From Microthrixaceae bacterium (GTDB taxonomy: Bacteria > Actinomycetota > Acidimicrobiia > Acidimicrobiales > Microtrichaceae): 64,000 nt of DNA. Numbering within the stretch: the first letter of the stretch is position 1; each line of letters opens with the position of its first letter. Below the pieces are notes generated by a model. That model saw nothing but the letters and a program-made list of their open reading frames with translations, was not told the DNA's origin and searched no databases. Below are positions 41,121 to 49,923 of this stretch, in pieces. The translations under genes and the position numbers were made by a program. The DNA lies in the NCBI GenBank assembly GCA_023957995.1, contig JAMLGK010000008.1, positions 1 through 64,000 of the forward strand, given 5' to 3'.

Positions 41121-41133
41121 TCTCCCCAATGCG

Positions 41134-41186
41134 CCGTTCTGTGTAGCGGGGATCGCTCCACGAGCTGGTACGGAGGCACAGAACGG
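41134..41186. other. 10-bp inverted repeat with long loop
   Basis: CCGTTCTGTG and CACAGAACGG pair perfectly across a 33-base loop. The structure lies 13 bp past the hydroxylase stop and ends 25 bp before the CaiB start. It may terminate the first transcript or form a leader structure for the second. Confidence 0.5.
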
Positions 41187-41211
41187 GCTGGGGGCGTGCG
41201 ATCATCGCGGG

Positions 41212-42453
41212 ATGCAGCTGGGTGACGTCGCGAACGAACAAGCCGCCGGGAACGGCAAGCCGCTGGACGGGGTGCGCGTCCTCGCGGCCGAACAGATGCA
41301 GGCCCTGCCCTTCGCCACCCAGCTCCTCGCACGCCTGGGGGCCGAGGTCATCAAGGTGGAACACCCCACCCACGGCGAGTCCGGACGGGGCTCGATGCCC
41401 GCGGTCGACGACCCCGAGGGGCGTTCGATGGGCGCCACCTTCCTACGCAACAACCTCAACAAGCGCTCGGTCGGACTCGACCTGAAGCACCCGCGCGGGC
41501 GCGAACTGTTCATCGAACTGGCCGGCCGCTTCGACATCGTCGGGGAGAACTTCAAGGCCGGCACCATGGACCGACTCGGACTCGGCTACGACGTGCTGTC
41601 GGAACGTTGGCCCGAGCTCATCTGCGTTTCGGTGTCGGGCTTCGGAAACCTCGGGGACTCGCCGTACCGGTCGTGGCCCGCCTATGCGATGGTCCCCGAG
41701 GCGATGTCGGGCCTCTACGACTACTCCCGCCTCGGCGACGAACCACCGAGGGTCATCCCTGCCGGAGCCCTGGGTGACATCTCCTCGGCGCTGTTCGCGG
41801 TGATCGGGGTGCAGGCGGCGCTGCGCCAGCGCGACCGGACCGGCCGCGGACAGCTGGTCGACATCGCGATGCTCGACTCGATGCTGGCCATGGGTGACGT
41901 CGTCACCAACTTCTGGTCGCTCGGCCAACGCGAACGCGTGCCGATGGTCGTGGTCGGGTCGTTCCGCGCGTCCGACGGCTGGTTCGTGATGCAGGTGGCC
42001 CGCGAGCACCAGTTCGAGGCACTCGCGGAACTGGTCGGCCAACCCGGTTGGCTCACCGACGAGCGGTTCGCCACACGGGCCGGCTGGGGCACCCACACCG
42101 AGGACGTCATCCGGCCTGCGATAGAGGGATGGGCGGCCGACAAGACCCGACTCGAGGTCTGCGAGGCCCTCGGCGCCGCGAACATCCCGTCGGGCCCTGC
42201 CTACACGGCTCCCGAGGTGATCGAGGACGACCATGTGGCGCGCCGCAACATGCTCGTGGAGATGCCGCGGCCCGATGGGGTGGAAGAGCCCGTGCTCATC
42301 CCCGGCAATCCGGTGAAGCTCTCCGATGTGGCCGAGGGTCCTGAGACCCGGGTGCCCTGGGTCGGTGAGCACACATCGGAGGTTCTCCGCGAGGAGCTCG
42401 GTCTCAACGACGGTGAGCTCGAGGAACTACGGGCGCAGTCGGTGATCTCCTAG
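41212..42453 (+). CDS. CaiB/BaiF family CoA-transferase
   Basis: 413 residues from ATG (MQLGDVANEQAAG). Family blocks are LDGVRVLAAEQMQALPFATQLLARLGAEVIKVE (N-terminal Rossmann part), NNLNKRSVGLDLKHPRGRELF and GRGQLVDIAMLDSML, the last including the catalytic Asp. These enzymes transfer CoA between carboxylic acids as interlocked dimers in the cytoplasm. It is a single gene after a leader hairpin. A second CaiB gene is at 46681; the two are clearly distinct in sequence. The acid is unknown. Confidence 0.9.
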   Translation: MQLGDVANEQAAGNGKPLDGVRVLAAEQMQALPFATQLLARLGAEVIKVEHPTHGESGRGSMPAVDDPEGRSMGATFLRNNLNKRSVGLDLKHPRGRELFIELAGRFDIVGENFKAGTMDRLGLGYDVLSERWPELICVSVSGFGNLGDSPYRSWPAYAMVPEAMSGLYDYSRLGDEPPRVIPAGALGDISSALFAVIGVQAALRQRDRTGRGQLVDIAMLDSMLAMGDVVTNFWSLGQRERVPMVVVGSFRASDGWFVMQVAREHQFEALAELVGQPGWLTDERFATRAGWGTHTEDVIRPAIEGWAADKTRLEVCEALGAANIPSGPAYTAPEVIEDDHVARRNMLVEMPRPDGVEEPVLIPGNPVKLSDVAEGPETRVPWVGEHTSEVLREELGLNDGELEELRAQSVIS

Positions 42454-42560
42454 GTCCCACCACAGACCAACGCTGCTTCGCGTATCTTCTGGGAGGGTGA
42501 TGCAGCGGGGGAGCTGATCATGTTTCTGGGTGACCGGACTCGAGGCCCCGGGCTTCGGGG

Positions 42561-44456
42561 ATGAACCAGTCGACGGGTACGGCAAGCATCTCCGCGGCGC
42601 CGCGCGCAGCCTGCAGGTACCCGGGGTCCCGACCACCGGACCGCCCCGGCGTGGGGACCCAGGTCGCCGCCGCTGCGGTGCTCATGGCCCCCTACGCGAT
42701 CGTCGCGATCCACTGGCTCGGCGTCGACTGGTTCCCGTTGCAGGACCAGGCGGTTGCGGCCCTGCGGGTCGGCGACATCGCCACCACCGACACACCACTG
42801 CTCGGGGCGTTCTCCAGATACGGCTGGTCGCACCCGGGCCCTCTCTGGTTCTGGGCGCTCGCACCGTGGAGATGGGTGCTGGGCGATGCCGGGATGGTCT
42901 CCGGGTCGGTGCTGATGGTCGGCTGGATCCTCGTCAGTACGAGCCTGATGCTCTGGCGGCGCCTCGGAGGTGTCATCGCAGCGGTGTGGACCGCTTGTTC
43001 TGCACTCGTGATCGCAGGCGTGGGGGCCTTCGGTGTGATGACACCGTGGAACCCGAACCTGGCGTGGCCGGTCTACTGGGCCCTCCTAGCAGTGCTCGCG
43101 CTGGTGGTACTGGAGGCGAGCCCGCGTGACCTCGCGATCGCGGTGTTCCTCACCGCAGCACTCGTGCAGCTCCACATCGGATACGCCTCGGTGGCGGTCA
43201 TTCCGACCGCCACCGCCTGCATCCTGGCCTCGGGTCGTCTGCTCGAACGCTGGCGCTCGGGGTCGGGTGGCCGCGGAGTGGTTCCGTGGCTGGTCGCCAC
43301 GTTCGTCATCTGGTTGCCCCCGCTGACCGAGCAGTTGGCCCACGGTCGCGATGGCAACCTCTACCTCACCGCCAGGTGGTTCCTCAGTGGCCAATCCGGT
43401 GCGATCGGGGGGCGTACGGGCTTGTCAGATGGGCTCGCCTACCTCGGAGAATCCCTCAACGTCCCTCCGATCGGCCTCGGCAACAGCGAGACGCTGGAAC
43501 CGTTCACCGGTTGGATCGTCGCAGGCAACCCCGCGCGCATCGCGGTGCTCCTGGCACTGGTGCTGTCCACCTGGCTGGCTACGCGCTACCGACCAGCACC
43601 CCTCCGAGGTCTGGTCTGGCTCTCGGCCGCGACAGCAGCAACCGGCGTGGTGGCCGCATCGATGGTCGTCGGCAGCCGTTGGCCATACCTGTTCATGTGG
43701 AGGTTTCCACTCGCATGTTTCGTGCTCGCAACGTGCGTGGCACTCCTGGTGTCGACCTGGGTCACCGACCGTTCCATGTGGGTGCACCGCGGTGCCCGTT
43801 GGTACCTGGGGGTCGCGGTCGCCGCGAGCGTTGTAGTCACGGCCGCGACGCTCGCCCGATGGTCACCTGAGACGATACGGACGCTCGAACCCGACGGCCG
43901 CGCGCTGATCGAACAGGCGCTCGCGACCGACACCGCGGACGGCGTGGTCGTGCGGGAGTTCGGACCGCTGCTCGAAGGACTCGGTGACGGTCTGGTTTAT
44001 GCCGCGGAGAAGGAGGGACGGAACTTCGGCGTCGATCCCTACCTCGGCTACAAGTTCGGCCGACACCGGGTGCTGGAGAATCCCGCGGCCGTATGGCTCG
44101 TCACCGAGGCGTCGCCTGCAACGTCGATCGCACTCTCGATCGAGCGCGCGCGGGCGGTGAGCATCTCGACGCCGCTCGACCCGGCCGAGGACACGCAGCT
44201 GACCGACCTGCACGTGGAACTCGCGGCGGCGCTGGGCGGGGTCGGCCGGGACGACCTCATCGACGCCCTCGGGTCCCCGTTCGCCATCGGGCTGTTGGAG
44301 GAGGCGGGAATCGAGGTGGACCCGACCGATGCGATGCTGCTCGAGCGGCTCAACTCCGAGGTCGACCGGTCCGGAGTGCCGCGGATGGCCGTGGTCTCGA
44401 TCGACCACACCGACGTATCGGGCTACGGCAAGGCGCTGGCACACCAACCTCGCTGA
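42561..44456 (+). CDS. Polytopic membrane protein, possible GT-C type
   Basis: 631 residues with about ten hydrophobic helices over residues 35-430 and an about 195-residue C-terminal domain outside the membrane. The first loop has FPLQDQAVAALRVGDI and SRYGWSHPGPLWFWALAP, with an Asp and a His-Pro-Gly-Pro stretch. This general arrangement is seen in lipid-linked glycosyltransferases of the GT-C fold (Asp in the first loop), but I do not recognise a specific family. It has no close operon partner; both flanks are more than 60 bp. Confidence 0.75.
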   Translation: MNQSTGTASISAAPRAACRYPGSRPPDRPGVGTQVAAAAVLMAPYAIVAIHWLGVDWFPLQDQAVAALRVGDIATTDTPLLGAFSRYGWSHPGPLWFWALAPWRWVLGDAGMVSGSVLMVGWILVSTSLMLWRRLGGVIAAVWTACSALVIAGVGAFGVMTPWNPNLAWPVYWALLAVLALVVLEASPRDLAIAVFLTAALVQLHIGYASVAVIPTATACILASGRLLERWRSGSGGRGVVPWLVATFVIWLPPLTEQLAHGRDGNLYLTARWFLSGQSGAIGGRTGLSDGLAYLGESLNVPPIGLGNSETLEPFTGWIVAGNPARIAVLLALVLSTWLATRYRPAPLRGLVWLSAATAATGVVAASMVVGSRWPYLFMWRFPLACFVLATCVALLVSTWVTDRSMWVHRGARWYLGVAVAASVVVTAATLARWSPETIRTLEPDGRALIEQALATDTADGVVVREFGPLLEGLGDGLVYAAEKEGRNFGVDPYLGYKFGRHRVLENPAAVWLVTEASPATSIALSIERARAVSISTPLDPAEDTQLTDLHVELAAALGGVGRDDLIDALGSPFAIGLLEEAGIEVDPTDAMLLERLNSEVDRSGVPRMAVVSIDHTDVSGYGKALAHQPR

Positions 44457-44501
44457 GCCGTACACGAGGCGCTGTTACGCGTCGGTCGGGCACCACTTCT
44501 C

Positions 44502-44533
44502 TCTCAGTCCAGCGCCATCTCAGTCCAGCACTG
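44502..44533. repeat. 16-bp tandem duplication over a stop codon
   Basis: TCTCAGTCCAGC begins at 44502 and again at 44518, a period of 16 bp. The second copy contains the stop codon of the acyl-CoA dehydrogenase gene (minus strand); the first lies just past it. Confidence 0.85.
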
Positions 44534-45650
44534 CTGCGGCGATGATCTCCTCACAACGACGCGTGTCGTTGTATGAGAGCTGCAGGGCCTTGGCGCGGCG
44601 GAAGTAGAGCTGGATCTCGTACTCGAGGGTGAAGCCCACCCCACCGAAGATCTGCTGGGCCATGGCGGTGCTGTCGCGGTAGGTGTTGCACACGAACAGC
44701 TTCGCCATCGCTGCGAGCTTCTCCGCCTCGTCCTTGCCGTTGTCGATCGCCCAGGCTGCCTCGTAGGTGATGAGCTTGGCCCCGTCGGTCGCCGTCTTCG
44801 CGTCGGCCATGTCGTGTGCGAGGGCCTGGAAAGCGCCGAGTGGCTTGTCGAACTGCTCTCGGTCCTTCGAGTACTGCACCGTGATGTCGAGGGCGTACTG
44901 AGCACCACCGGCCCCATAGGCAGCAGCGAGGGCCATGGCGTCGACCATCACCTCTCTCCAGGTGGCCCAACCGCTGCCCGCTGTGCCGATGCGGTCGGAT
45001 CCGGAGACCGCAACCTCCGCGAAGTCGATCCGGAACTGGGCATCGGAGCTGATCGTGTGCCGCTGTTCGATGGTCACACCCGCCGAACCCGGATCGACGA
45101 GGAACAGGTCGACGTCACCTTCGCCATCACCCGTCCGGGCGAGGACCAGCAGGCTGTCCGCGGCCTTGGCGAAACGCACCAGCACCTTGGTGCCGTTGAG
45201 CACGAATCCATCCGCGGCCGGCTCGGCGCGCATCTGGACGCCCTTGGGGCCGTAGCTGTTGTCGGGCTCGAGCCAGGCCGGCACCACGATCGCCTCGCCG
45301 GCACCCAGACGTGGCAGCCACTGCGACTGTTGGGCCTCGGAGCCGGCTCGCCGGATGGCACCGGCCGACATCACCACCGACTCGAGCAGTGGCGTCGGGG
45401 CGACAGCCCTGCCGAGCTCCTCGAACAGCACGACGCCGTCGAGCATCGAGGACCCCGCCCCGCCGTGGGATTCGGGCAGCATGAGTCCGACCAGGCCGAG
45501 CTCGGCGAGCTGGCCCCACATCTCGGTCGAGTAGCCGACCGGGTCGTCCTCGAGTGCGCGCACGGCCTCGTCGGTGGCGTACTGCTCGCACAGTCCGCGC
45601 ACCATCTCGCGCAACATGTCCTGCTCTTCGGTGAACTCCAGGTTCAACAT
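44520..45650 (-). CDS. Acyl-CoA dehydrogenase (subunit type)
   Basis: 376 residues. The acyl-CoA dehydrogenase fold is shown by FTEEQDMLREMVRGLC, ADSLLVLARTG and the C-terminal IFGGVGFTLEYEIQLYFRRAK, where the Glu after Tyr is at the usual catalytic place. It is last in an operon with another acyl-CoA dehydrogenase, a CaiB protein and two half-hydratases. Paired dehydrogenases in actinomycete sterol-side-chain operons form alpha2-beta2 enzymes; that is the likely arrangement here, by analogy. FAD cofactor, cytoplasmic. Confidence 0.9.
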   Translation of the reverse strand: MLNLEFTEEQDMLREMVRGLCEQYATDEAVRALEDDPVGYSTEMWGQLAELGLVGLMLPESHGGAGSSMLDGVVLFEELGRAVAPTPLLESVVMSAGAIRRAGSEAQQSQWLPRLGAGEAIVVPAWLEPDNSYGPKGVQMRAEPAADGFVLNGTKVLVRFAKAADSLLVLARTGDGEGDVDLFLVDPGSAGVTIEQRHTISSDAQFRIDFAEVAVSGSDRIGTAGSGWATWREVMVDAMALAAAYGAGGAQYALDITVQYSKDREQFDKPLGAFQALAHDMADAKTATDGAKLITYEAAWAIDNGKDEAEKLAAMAKLFVCNTYRDSTAMAQQIFGGVGFTLEYEIQLYFRRAKALQLSYNDTRRCEEIIAAAVLD

Positions 45651-46160
45651 CTACTTGCTCCCAGGTGTGGAGGGTTTCCAGTTCTCGCCCCTGCGGCTCC
45701 AGGGGTTGTCGTCGTCGTCGACCGGCACGGCCACGCGGGCGCTGCAGGTGGTGGCGATGCGGGGCTCTCCTTCGCCACCCTCACGTGCGGTGACCGTGAT
45801 CTCGAGGCTCGCCCAGCCACAGCCGGTGTCGTCGCTCGCCACTTCGGTGATCCTGCCGGTGAAGGTCATCGCGTCACCGGGGAACACCGAGTCGCGCATG
45901 CGGAAGGTCATCTGGCCGAGACGACCGCGCGGGCCGGTCCAGTCGGTGATGTAACGCTCGATCCATGCCGCCTGGTTGGGTGTGTTCAGGAAGATGTCCC
46001 GGACCCCGTTGCGCTCGGTCGCGAACCGGTGGTCGTGGTGCATCGGCCGCCAGTCGCGGCTCGCCAGCGCGCCGAGCACCACGGTGGTGGGTGTGACCTC
46101 CACCGTCAGTTCCGGCAGGGCGGCGCCCTCGTTGACCCCGGAGAGTTGCAGGCCGCCCAT
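45651..46160 (-). CDS. MaoC-like (hot-dog) dehydratase, half-size
   Basis: 169 residues; its stop is directly followed by the dehydrogenase start. The hot-dog fold active part is ALASRDWRPMHHDHRFA, matching the MaoC D-x-x-x-x-H hydratase motif (Asp-Trp-Arg-Pro-Met-His-His), with GQMTFRMRDSVFPGDAMTFTG later. MaoC hydratases add water to enoyl-CoAs. The upstream partner (46160-46684) is the other hot-dog half, so the working enzyme is probably a heteromer, like ChsH1-ChsH2 of sterol breakdown. Confidence 0.87.
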   Translation of the reverse strand: MGGLQLSGVNEGAALPELTVEVTPTTVVLGALASRDWRPMHHDHRFATERNGVRDIFLNTPNQAAWIERYITDWTGPRGRLGQMTFRMRDSVFPGDAMTFTGRITEVASDDTGCGWASLEITVTAREGGEGEPRIATTCSARVAVPVDDDDNPWSRRGENWKPSTPGSK

Positions 46161-46684
46161 CACGCTTCCTCCCTGCGGTAGCCGAATCCGGTGTAGGACT
46201 CGACGCCGACCAGGTCATCGTCCTGGTTGCGGTACTCGATGTCGATCACCCAGAAACGACCTGCGCCGAGCTTCGTGGTCTTCGGACCCGAGACCGAACG
46301 CAGTACCTGGGCGTGACTGATCACGTCACCGGGACGGACAGGATCGTGGAAGGTGAGGGTGTTGTCGGTCATGACCGCCTCCGGCAGACCGAAGCGTTCC
46401 TTGAGGTCGAAGTGCACCTTGAGCGCAACCTGTTCGCCCTCTGCGCCGGGCTCCCAGTAGTGGGGTCGCATCCACAACGACAGCGTCGTCGGAAGTGCGG
46501 TCATGCCACCGGTGAGCTCATCGGCGACCCCCTCGTCCCAGTAGAGCGGGTTGCCGTTGCCGGTGGCAGCGAGGGTGTTGTCGGTGAAGCTCCGCTCGAC
46601 CGCGAAGGTGGCGGTCTGCGGGTACTGGCGTTGACCGATCAATGCCACCACGTCCTCGGGTAGGCCTGCCGGGTCGCTCGTCAT
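46160..46684 (-). CDS. FAS1-like dehydratase domain protein (MaoC N-terminal type)
   Basis: 174 residues from MTSDPAGLPEDV. The hot-dog domain of the FAS1-type dehydratase is recognisable by FAVERSFTDNTLAATGNGNPLYWD, LPTTLSLWMRPHYWEPG and TLTFHDPVRPGDVISHAQVL. It lacks the hydratase Asp/His pair and usually acts as the structural partner of a catalytic MaoC subunit, here the next gene (TGATG overlap). Its start overlaps the CaiB stop (ATGA). Together the two make a likely enoyl-CoA hydratase. Confidence 0.86.
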   Translation of the reverse strand: MTSDPAGLPEDVVALIGQRQYPQTATFAVERSFTDNTLAATGNGNPLYWDEGVADELTGGMTALPTTLSLWMRPHYWEPGAEGEQVALKVHFDLKERFGLPEAVMTDNTLTFHDPVRPGDVISHAQVLRSVSGPKTTKLGAGRFWVIDIEYRNQDDDLVGVESYTGFGYRREEA

Positions 46685-47871
46685 GCGATCACTCCCTCGT
46701 CCAGCATTCGTTCGATCTCGTGTGCATCGAGGCCCGCGCTGGCGAGCAGCGACTCGGTGTCTGTGCTGTCGGTCGCAGCGACCTCGTAGGCGCCATCGGG
46801 TGGAACCGTGCCCGCCCACCCCGGCGCCGACTGCCGGAACGGACCGTCGGTCTCCGACACGGCGTCCACCACCAGGGCGCGTGCGGTGGTGTGGGGGTCC
46901 TCGGCCGCTTCGGCCACGGTGTTGACCGGTGCCACGCAGGTGTCCGCCGGACCGAGCAGCTCGACCCAGTGGTCACGGTCCTCGGTCGCGAACTTCGCGG
47001 CCAGGGCGTCTCGGATCTCGTCCTGGGCGTCGTCCTCGGTCTGCTGCGAGGCGAACTGGGGTAGCCCGATCAGTTCGCAGAGGTTCGCCCAGAACCTCGG
47101 TTCGATCGCTCCCACCGAGACGTAGCGTCCATCGGCGCAGCGGTAGGTGTCGTAGCAGGCGTAGCGCCCCGTGAGGATGTAGTGGCCGGGACCCGGTTCG
47201 TTTCCGGTCGCCAGGTACTCATCCACGTAGAGCGACATCATCGTGAACGCCCCGTCGGCGATCGACACGTCAATGTGCTCGCCCTGACGGGTGTGCTCGC
47301 CCTGACGGTTCTGTTCGCCGCGTTCCCGGCGCAGCAGCGCAGCCATGATCGCCATCGCGGCCTGCATGCCACCCGCGGCGATGTCGGCCACGGTGGCTCC
47401 GGGCAGGGCAGGCCGTCCGTCGGCTTGGCGCCCCGAGCAGTCGAGGAAGCCCGAGGTGGCGAGGTAGTTGATGTCATGTCCGGCCCAGTCACGCCGGGGA
47501 CCGTCCTGGCCGTATCCAGAGGTGGAGCACAGGATGATCGCCGGGTTTGCCTCGCGGAGCGCTGCGTATCCGATCCCCAGACGGTCAGCAACACCCGGAC
47601 GGAAGCTCTCGATCACCACATCGGCTTCCGCGACGAGTCCCAGGAAGGCGTTCCGGCCGTCGGCGGACTTGAGGTCGAACAGCGCCCGGGTCATGCCACG
47701 GTTGCCCGAGTAGGCATAGAACGGCGGGGTGATCTGCACACCGCCGGCGCGGGGCACCGCACCGACCTTGGTGACCGAAGCCCCGTAGTCAGCGAGGATC
47801 CTCGAGGCGCGCGCGGCCGGCCCGACCGTCGCCAGGTCGAGAACACGCACCCCCTCGAGCGCTGGAGTCAC
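46681..47871 (-). CDS. CaiB/BaiF family CoA-transferase
   Basis: 396 residues. Blocks GVRVLDLATVGPAARASRILADYGASVTKV, RALFDLKSADGR, GYGQDGPRRDWAGHDINY (glycine-rich loop) and GEHIDVSIADGAF with the catalytic Asp identify the family, which also holds alpha-methylacyl-CoA racemases. A racemase role in branched-chain or sterol acyl-CoA breakdown would fit the operon. The segment GEHTRQGEHIDV carries a six-residue duplication from an 18-bp tandem repeat. The stop overlaps the next start. Confidence 0.9.
   Translation of the reverse strand: MTPALEGVRVLDLATVGPAARASRILADYGASVTKVGAVPRAGGVQITPPFYAYSGNRGMTRALFDLKSADGRNAFLGLVAEADVVIESFRPGVADRLGIGYAALREANPAIILCSTSGYGQDGPRRDWAGHDINYLATSGFLDCSGRQADGRPALPGATVADIAAGGMQAAMAIMAALLRRERGEQNRQGEHTRQGEHIDVSIADGAFTMMSLYVDEYLATGNEPGPGHYILTGRYACYDTYRCADGRYVSVGAIEPRFWANLCELIGLPQFASQQTEDDAQDEIRDALAAKFATEDRDHWVELLGPADTCVAPVNTVAEAAEDPHTTARALVVDAVSETDGPFRQSAPGWAGTVPPDGAYEVAATDSTDTESLLASAGLDAHEIERMLDEGVIA
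47274..47309. repeat. 18-bp tandem duplication (coding)
   Basis: TGTGCTCGCCCTGACGGG followed by a copy with one change, then a decayed third. It adds an in-frame RQGEHT-type unit just before the active-site region of the CaiB protein. Confidence 0.92.
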
Positions 47872-47882
47872 TGCGCCATCCC

Positions 47883-49103
47883 TCAGAAGTTCTTGGGCAG
47901 GCCGAGGCCGCGACGGGCGATGATGTTGCGCTGGATCTCCGAGGCACCGCCACCGATGGTGTCGATCACCGTGTAGCGGTAGGTCGACTCGGCACGGCCC
48001 ACCATGGGGGCGTCCTCGGTGCGTACCCGGATCTGGGTGCCCGGCCCGCCGATGTCCATCGAGGCATTGGCCAGCCGCTTCGAGTACTCGGTGGCGAACA
48101 GCTTGTACTCCGAAGCCGGCACGGTGGGCGGTTGGAACTCCTTGCCCGCCTTGGCAGCGTGTTCGACCTTGACCGCCTCGGTCACGAACTTGAGACCCAT
48201 CACCCTTGCCACCTCGGCCTCGGTGTGCAGGTTCGCCATCTTCGAGCGAACCTCGGGATCCTCGCGCAGCGGTTCGCCGTCGCGCTCGGTCTCGGTCACG
48301 TAGTCGGTGAGCAGGTCCAGGCGTTGGCGGATCGGGCTGTAGGTGAACATGGTGAACCGCTCCAGGTCCAGAGCCTGGGAGATGTATCGGAACCCGTGGT
48401 TCACCTCCCCCACCACGTACTCATCGGGCACGAACACGTCGTCCAGCCAGACCTCGTTGGTGCGCTCGTCGCCCATGGTCCAGATGCCGTTGATCGTGAT
48501 CCCCGGATCGTCCATCGGGATCAGCATCAGGGTGATCCCCATGTGCTTGTTGTCGGGGTCGGTCCGAACGCCGCACCAGTACCACTCCGCGAAGTGCGCC
48601 GAGGTGGTCCAGGTCTTCTGACCGTTCAGCAGCCACCCCTCCCGGCCGTCCTCGGTGGTGTGCTTCACACCCTTGAGTCGCATCGAGGCGGCGTCGGAGC
48701 CGGCGTTGGGCTCGGAGTAGCCGACGGCGAACTCCACATCGTTCTCGAGGATCATCGGGAGGAACTTCTCCTTGAGGAAGTCCGATCCATGGGCGATCAG
48801 CGTCTTGCCGATGATCCCGACACCCTTGCCGATCTGCGGGCCGCCCTTGCCCGCGAGTGCCTCGTTGAGGATGTACTCGTACACGCCCTCGGAATCCGAG
48901 CCGCCGTATCGCTCGGGCCAGGTCAGCCCCAGCCAGCCCTTGTGACCCAGCGACTTCATGAAGGCCCTGCGCTCGGGGGTGTCGACGATCTGCGCCATGT
49001 TCTCGCGGGTCACGTCGAAGATGTCGATCGTGTCGTGCTCTGCGATGAAGGCGTCGACCTCCGCTGCGAAGGCCTTCTGTTCCTCGGAGAATTCGAAATC
49101 CAT
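47883..49103 (-). CDS. Acyl-CoA dehydrogenase
   Basis: 406 residues from MDFEFSEEQKAF. Landmarks are WLGLTWPERYGG, VGYSEPNAGSDAASMR (substrate and FAD side), GQKTWTTSAHFAEWYW and the C-terminal IDTIGGGASEIQRNIIARRGLGLP. It is the first gene of a five-gene operon (dehydrogenase, CaiB, FAS1-like, MaoC, dehydrogenase). The longer, FadE26/29-like form paired with the shorter one suggests a heteromeric enzyme. A perfect copy of the TetR-type palindrome stands 28-48 bp upstream. Confidence 0.92.
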   Translation of the reverse strand: MDFEFSEEQKAFAAEVDAFIAEHDTIDIFDVTRENMAQIVDTPERRAFMKSLGHKGWLGLTWPERYGGSDSEGVYEYILNEALAGKGGPQIGKGVGIIGKTLIAHGSDFLKEKFLPMILENDVEFAVGYSEPNAGSDAASMRLKGVKHTTEDGREGWLLNGQKTWTTSAHFAEWYWCGVRTDPDNKHMGITLMLIPMDDPGITINGIWTMGDERTNEVWLDDVFVPDEYVVGEVNHGFRYISQALDLERFTMFTYSPIRQRLDLLTDYVTETERDGEPLREDPEVRSKMANLHTEAEVARVMGLKFVTEAVKVEHAAKAGKEFQPPTVPASEYKLFATEYSKRLANASMDIGGPGTQIRVRTEDAPMVGRAESTYRYTVIDTIGGGASEIQRNIIARRGLGLPKNF

Positions 49104-49130
49104 CGGGGTCTGCCTCCAGCTTGCTGCAAG

Positions 49131-49151
49131 AATCTGACGGGTCGTCAGATT
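49131..49151. promoter_or_regulatory. TetR-type palindrome, best copy
   Basis: Perfect 9-bp arms AATCTGACG and CGTCAGATT around GGT, upstream of the acyl-CoA dehydrogenase operon. It is the best of five copies in the window. Confidence 0.85.
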
Positions 49152-49219
49152 GTAGGCCCTGTCGGCACGAGGCACCCAGCGAGACCACAACACCGCCACT
49201 CGCGGCAGGGTCCCCGGCC

Positions 49220-49267
49220 CTGGGACGGTTGGCTACTGGGACGGTGGGCTACTGGGGCGGCGGGGCT
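49220..49267. repeat. Three 16-bp tandem repeats over a stop codon
   Basis: CTGGGACGGTTGGCTA is repeated with one change at 49236 and more decayed at 49252. The TetR stop codon lies at the end of the second copy, and the third encodes the protein's last residues. Confidence 0.9.
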
Positions 49268-49920
49268 CCGGTCAGTCCCGAGAACAGCAGTCGTGCCATC
49301 GACCTGCGGATGCTGTCGGTGGAGGCTCCGTAGGCCTCGATCCCGTAACGGTGCCCCGACACGTGCGCCAGCATGGCCACGAGCACCGAAGCGGTGGCGG
49401 TGGGGTCGAGGTCCTCCGGCAGGTGACCCTCGGCCCGCTTCGCACGCGCCACGTCGCCGATCGCTTCGGTGAACGCGTTGAGCATGTCGGTCCGGATCGT
49501 CCTGAAGCGACTGTCACCCTCGAGTGCAGCCAGGTCGATCACGGCCAGGAGCGAGCCATGGTCATCCCAGAACGCCAGGAAGGCAGCTGCGATGTTCTCG
49601 CACGTCTCGTAGGCAGCGACGCCGGGGGACCAGTCACCTTCGAGGACCGGTCGCGTGAGCCGATCCCGGCCTTCGGCCACCAGCTCGTCGGCAATCGCCA
49701 GCAGCGCGGACTCCGCATCCGCGAAGTACTGGTAGAAGGTGGCCGGGGAGGTACCCGCTCCGCGGGCGATGTCGACGACCTTCAGATCGCGGTACGAGGT
49801 GTCGATGAGCATCGCCCGTGTCTGCGCCAGGAGCTTCTGGCGGGTGGCGAGACCGCGTTGTCCCGGTACCCGTCCGTCAACGGCACGGGTCCCTTCCCCA
49901 GCGATCTGACGAGTCGTCAC
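49249..49920 (-). CDS. TetR family regulator, probable owner of the TCTGACG/CGTCAGA operators
   Basis: 223 residues from a GTG that lies inside one copy of the palindrome; no other usable start is seen before the DNA-binding domain. The helix-turn-helix is TRQKLLAQTRAMLIDTSYRDL followed by VVDIARGAGTSPATFYQYF, and the C-terminal helices form the ligand pocket. It lies directly upstream of the acyl-CoA dehydrogenase operon that has its own operator, so it probably represses lipid breakdown genes and itself. The inducer would be an acyl-CoA by analogy. Confidence 0.88.
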   Translation of the reverse strand: MTTRQIAGEGTRAVDGRVPGQRGLATRQKLLAQTRAMLIDTSYRDLKVVDIARGAGTSPATFYQYFADAESALLAIADELVAEGRDRLTRPVLEGDWSPGVAAYETCENIAAAFLAFWDDHGSLLAVIDLAALEGDSRFRTIRTDMLNAFTEAIGDVARAKRAEGHLPEDLDPTATASVLVAMLAHVSGHRYGIEAYGASTDSIRRSMARLLFSGLTGAPPPQ

Positions 49921-49923
49921 ATC
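49903..49923. promoter_or_regulatory. TetR-type palindrome over the regulator start codon
   Basis: GATCTGACG-AGT-CGTCACATC with one mismatch between the arms. It includes the GTG start of the TetR gene, which implies autoregulation of a leaderless or very short-leader mRNA. Confidence 0.75.
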
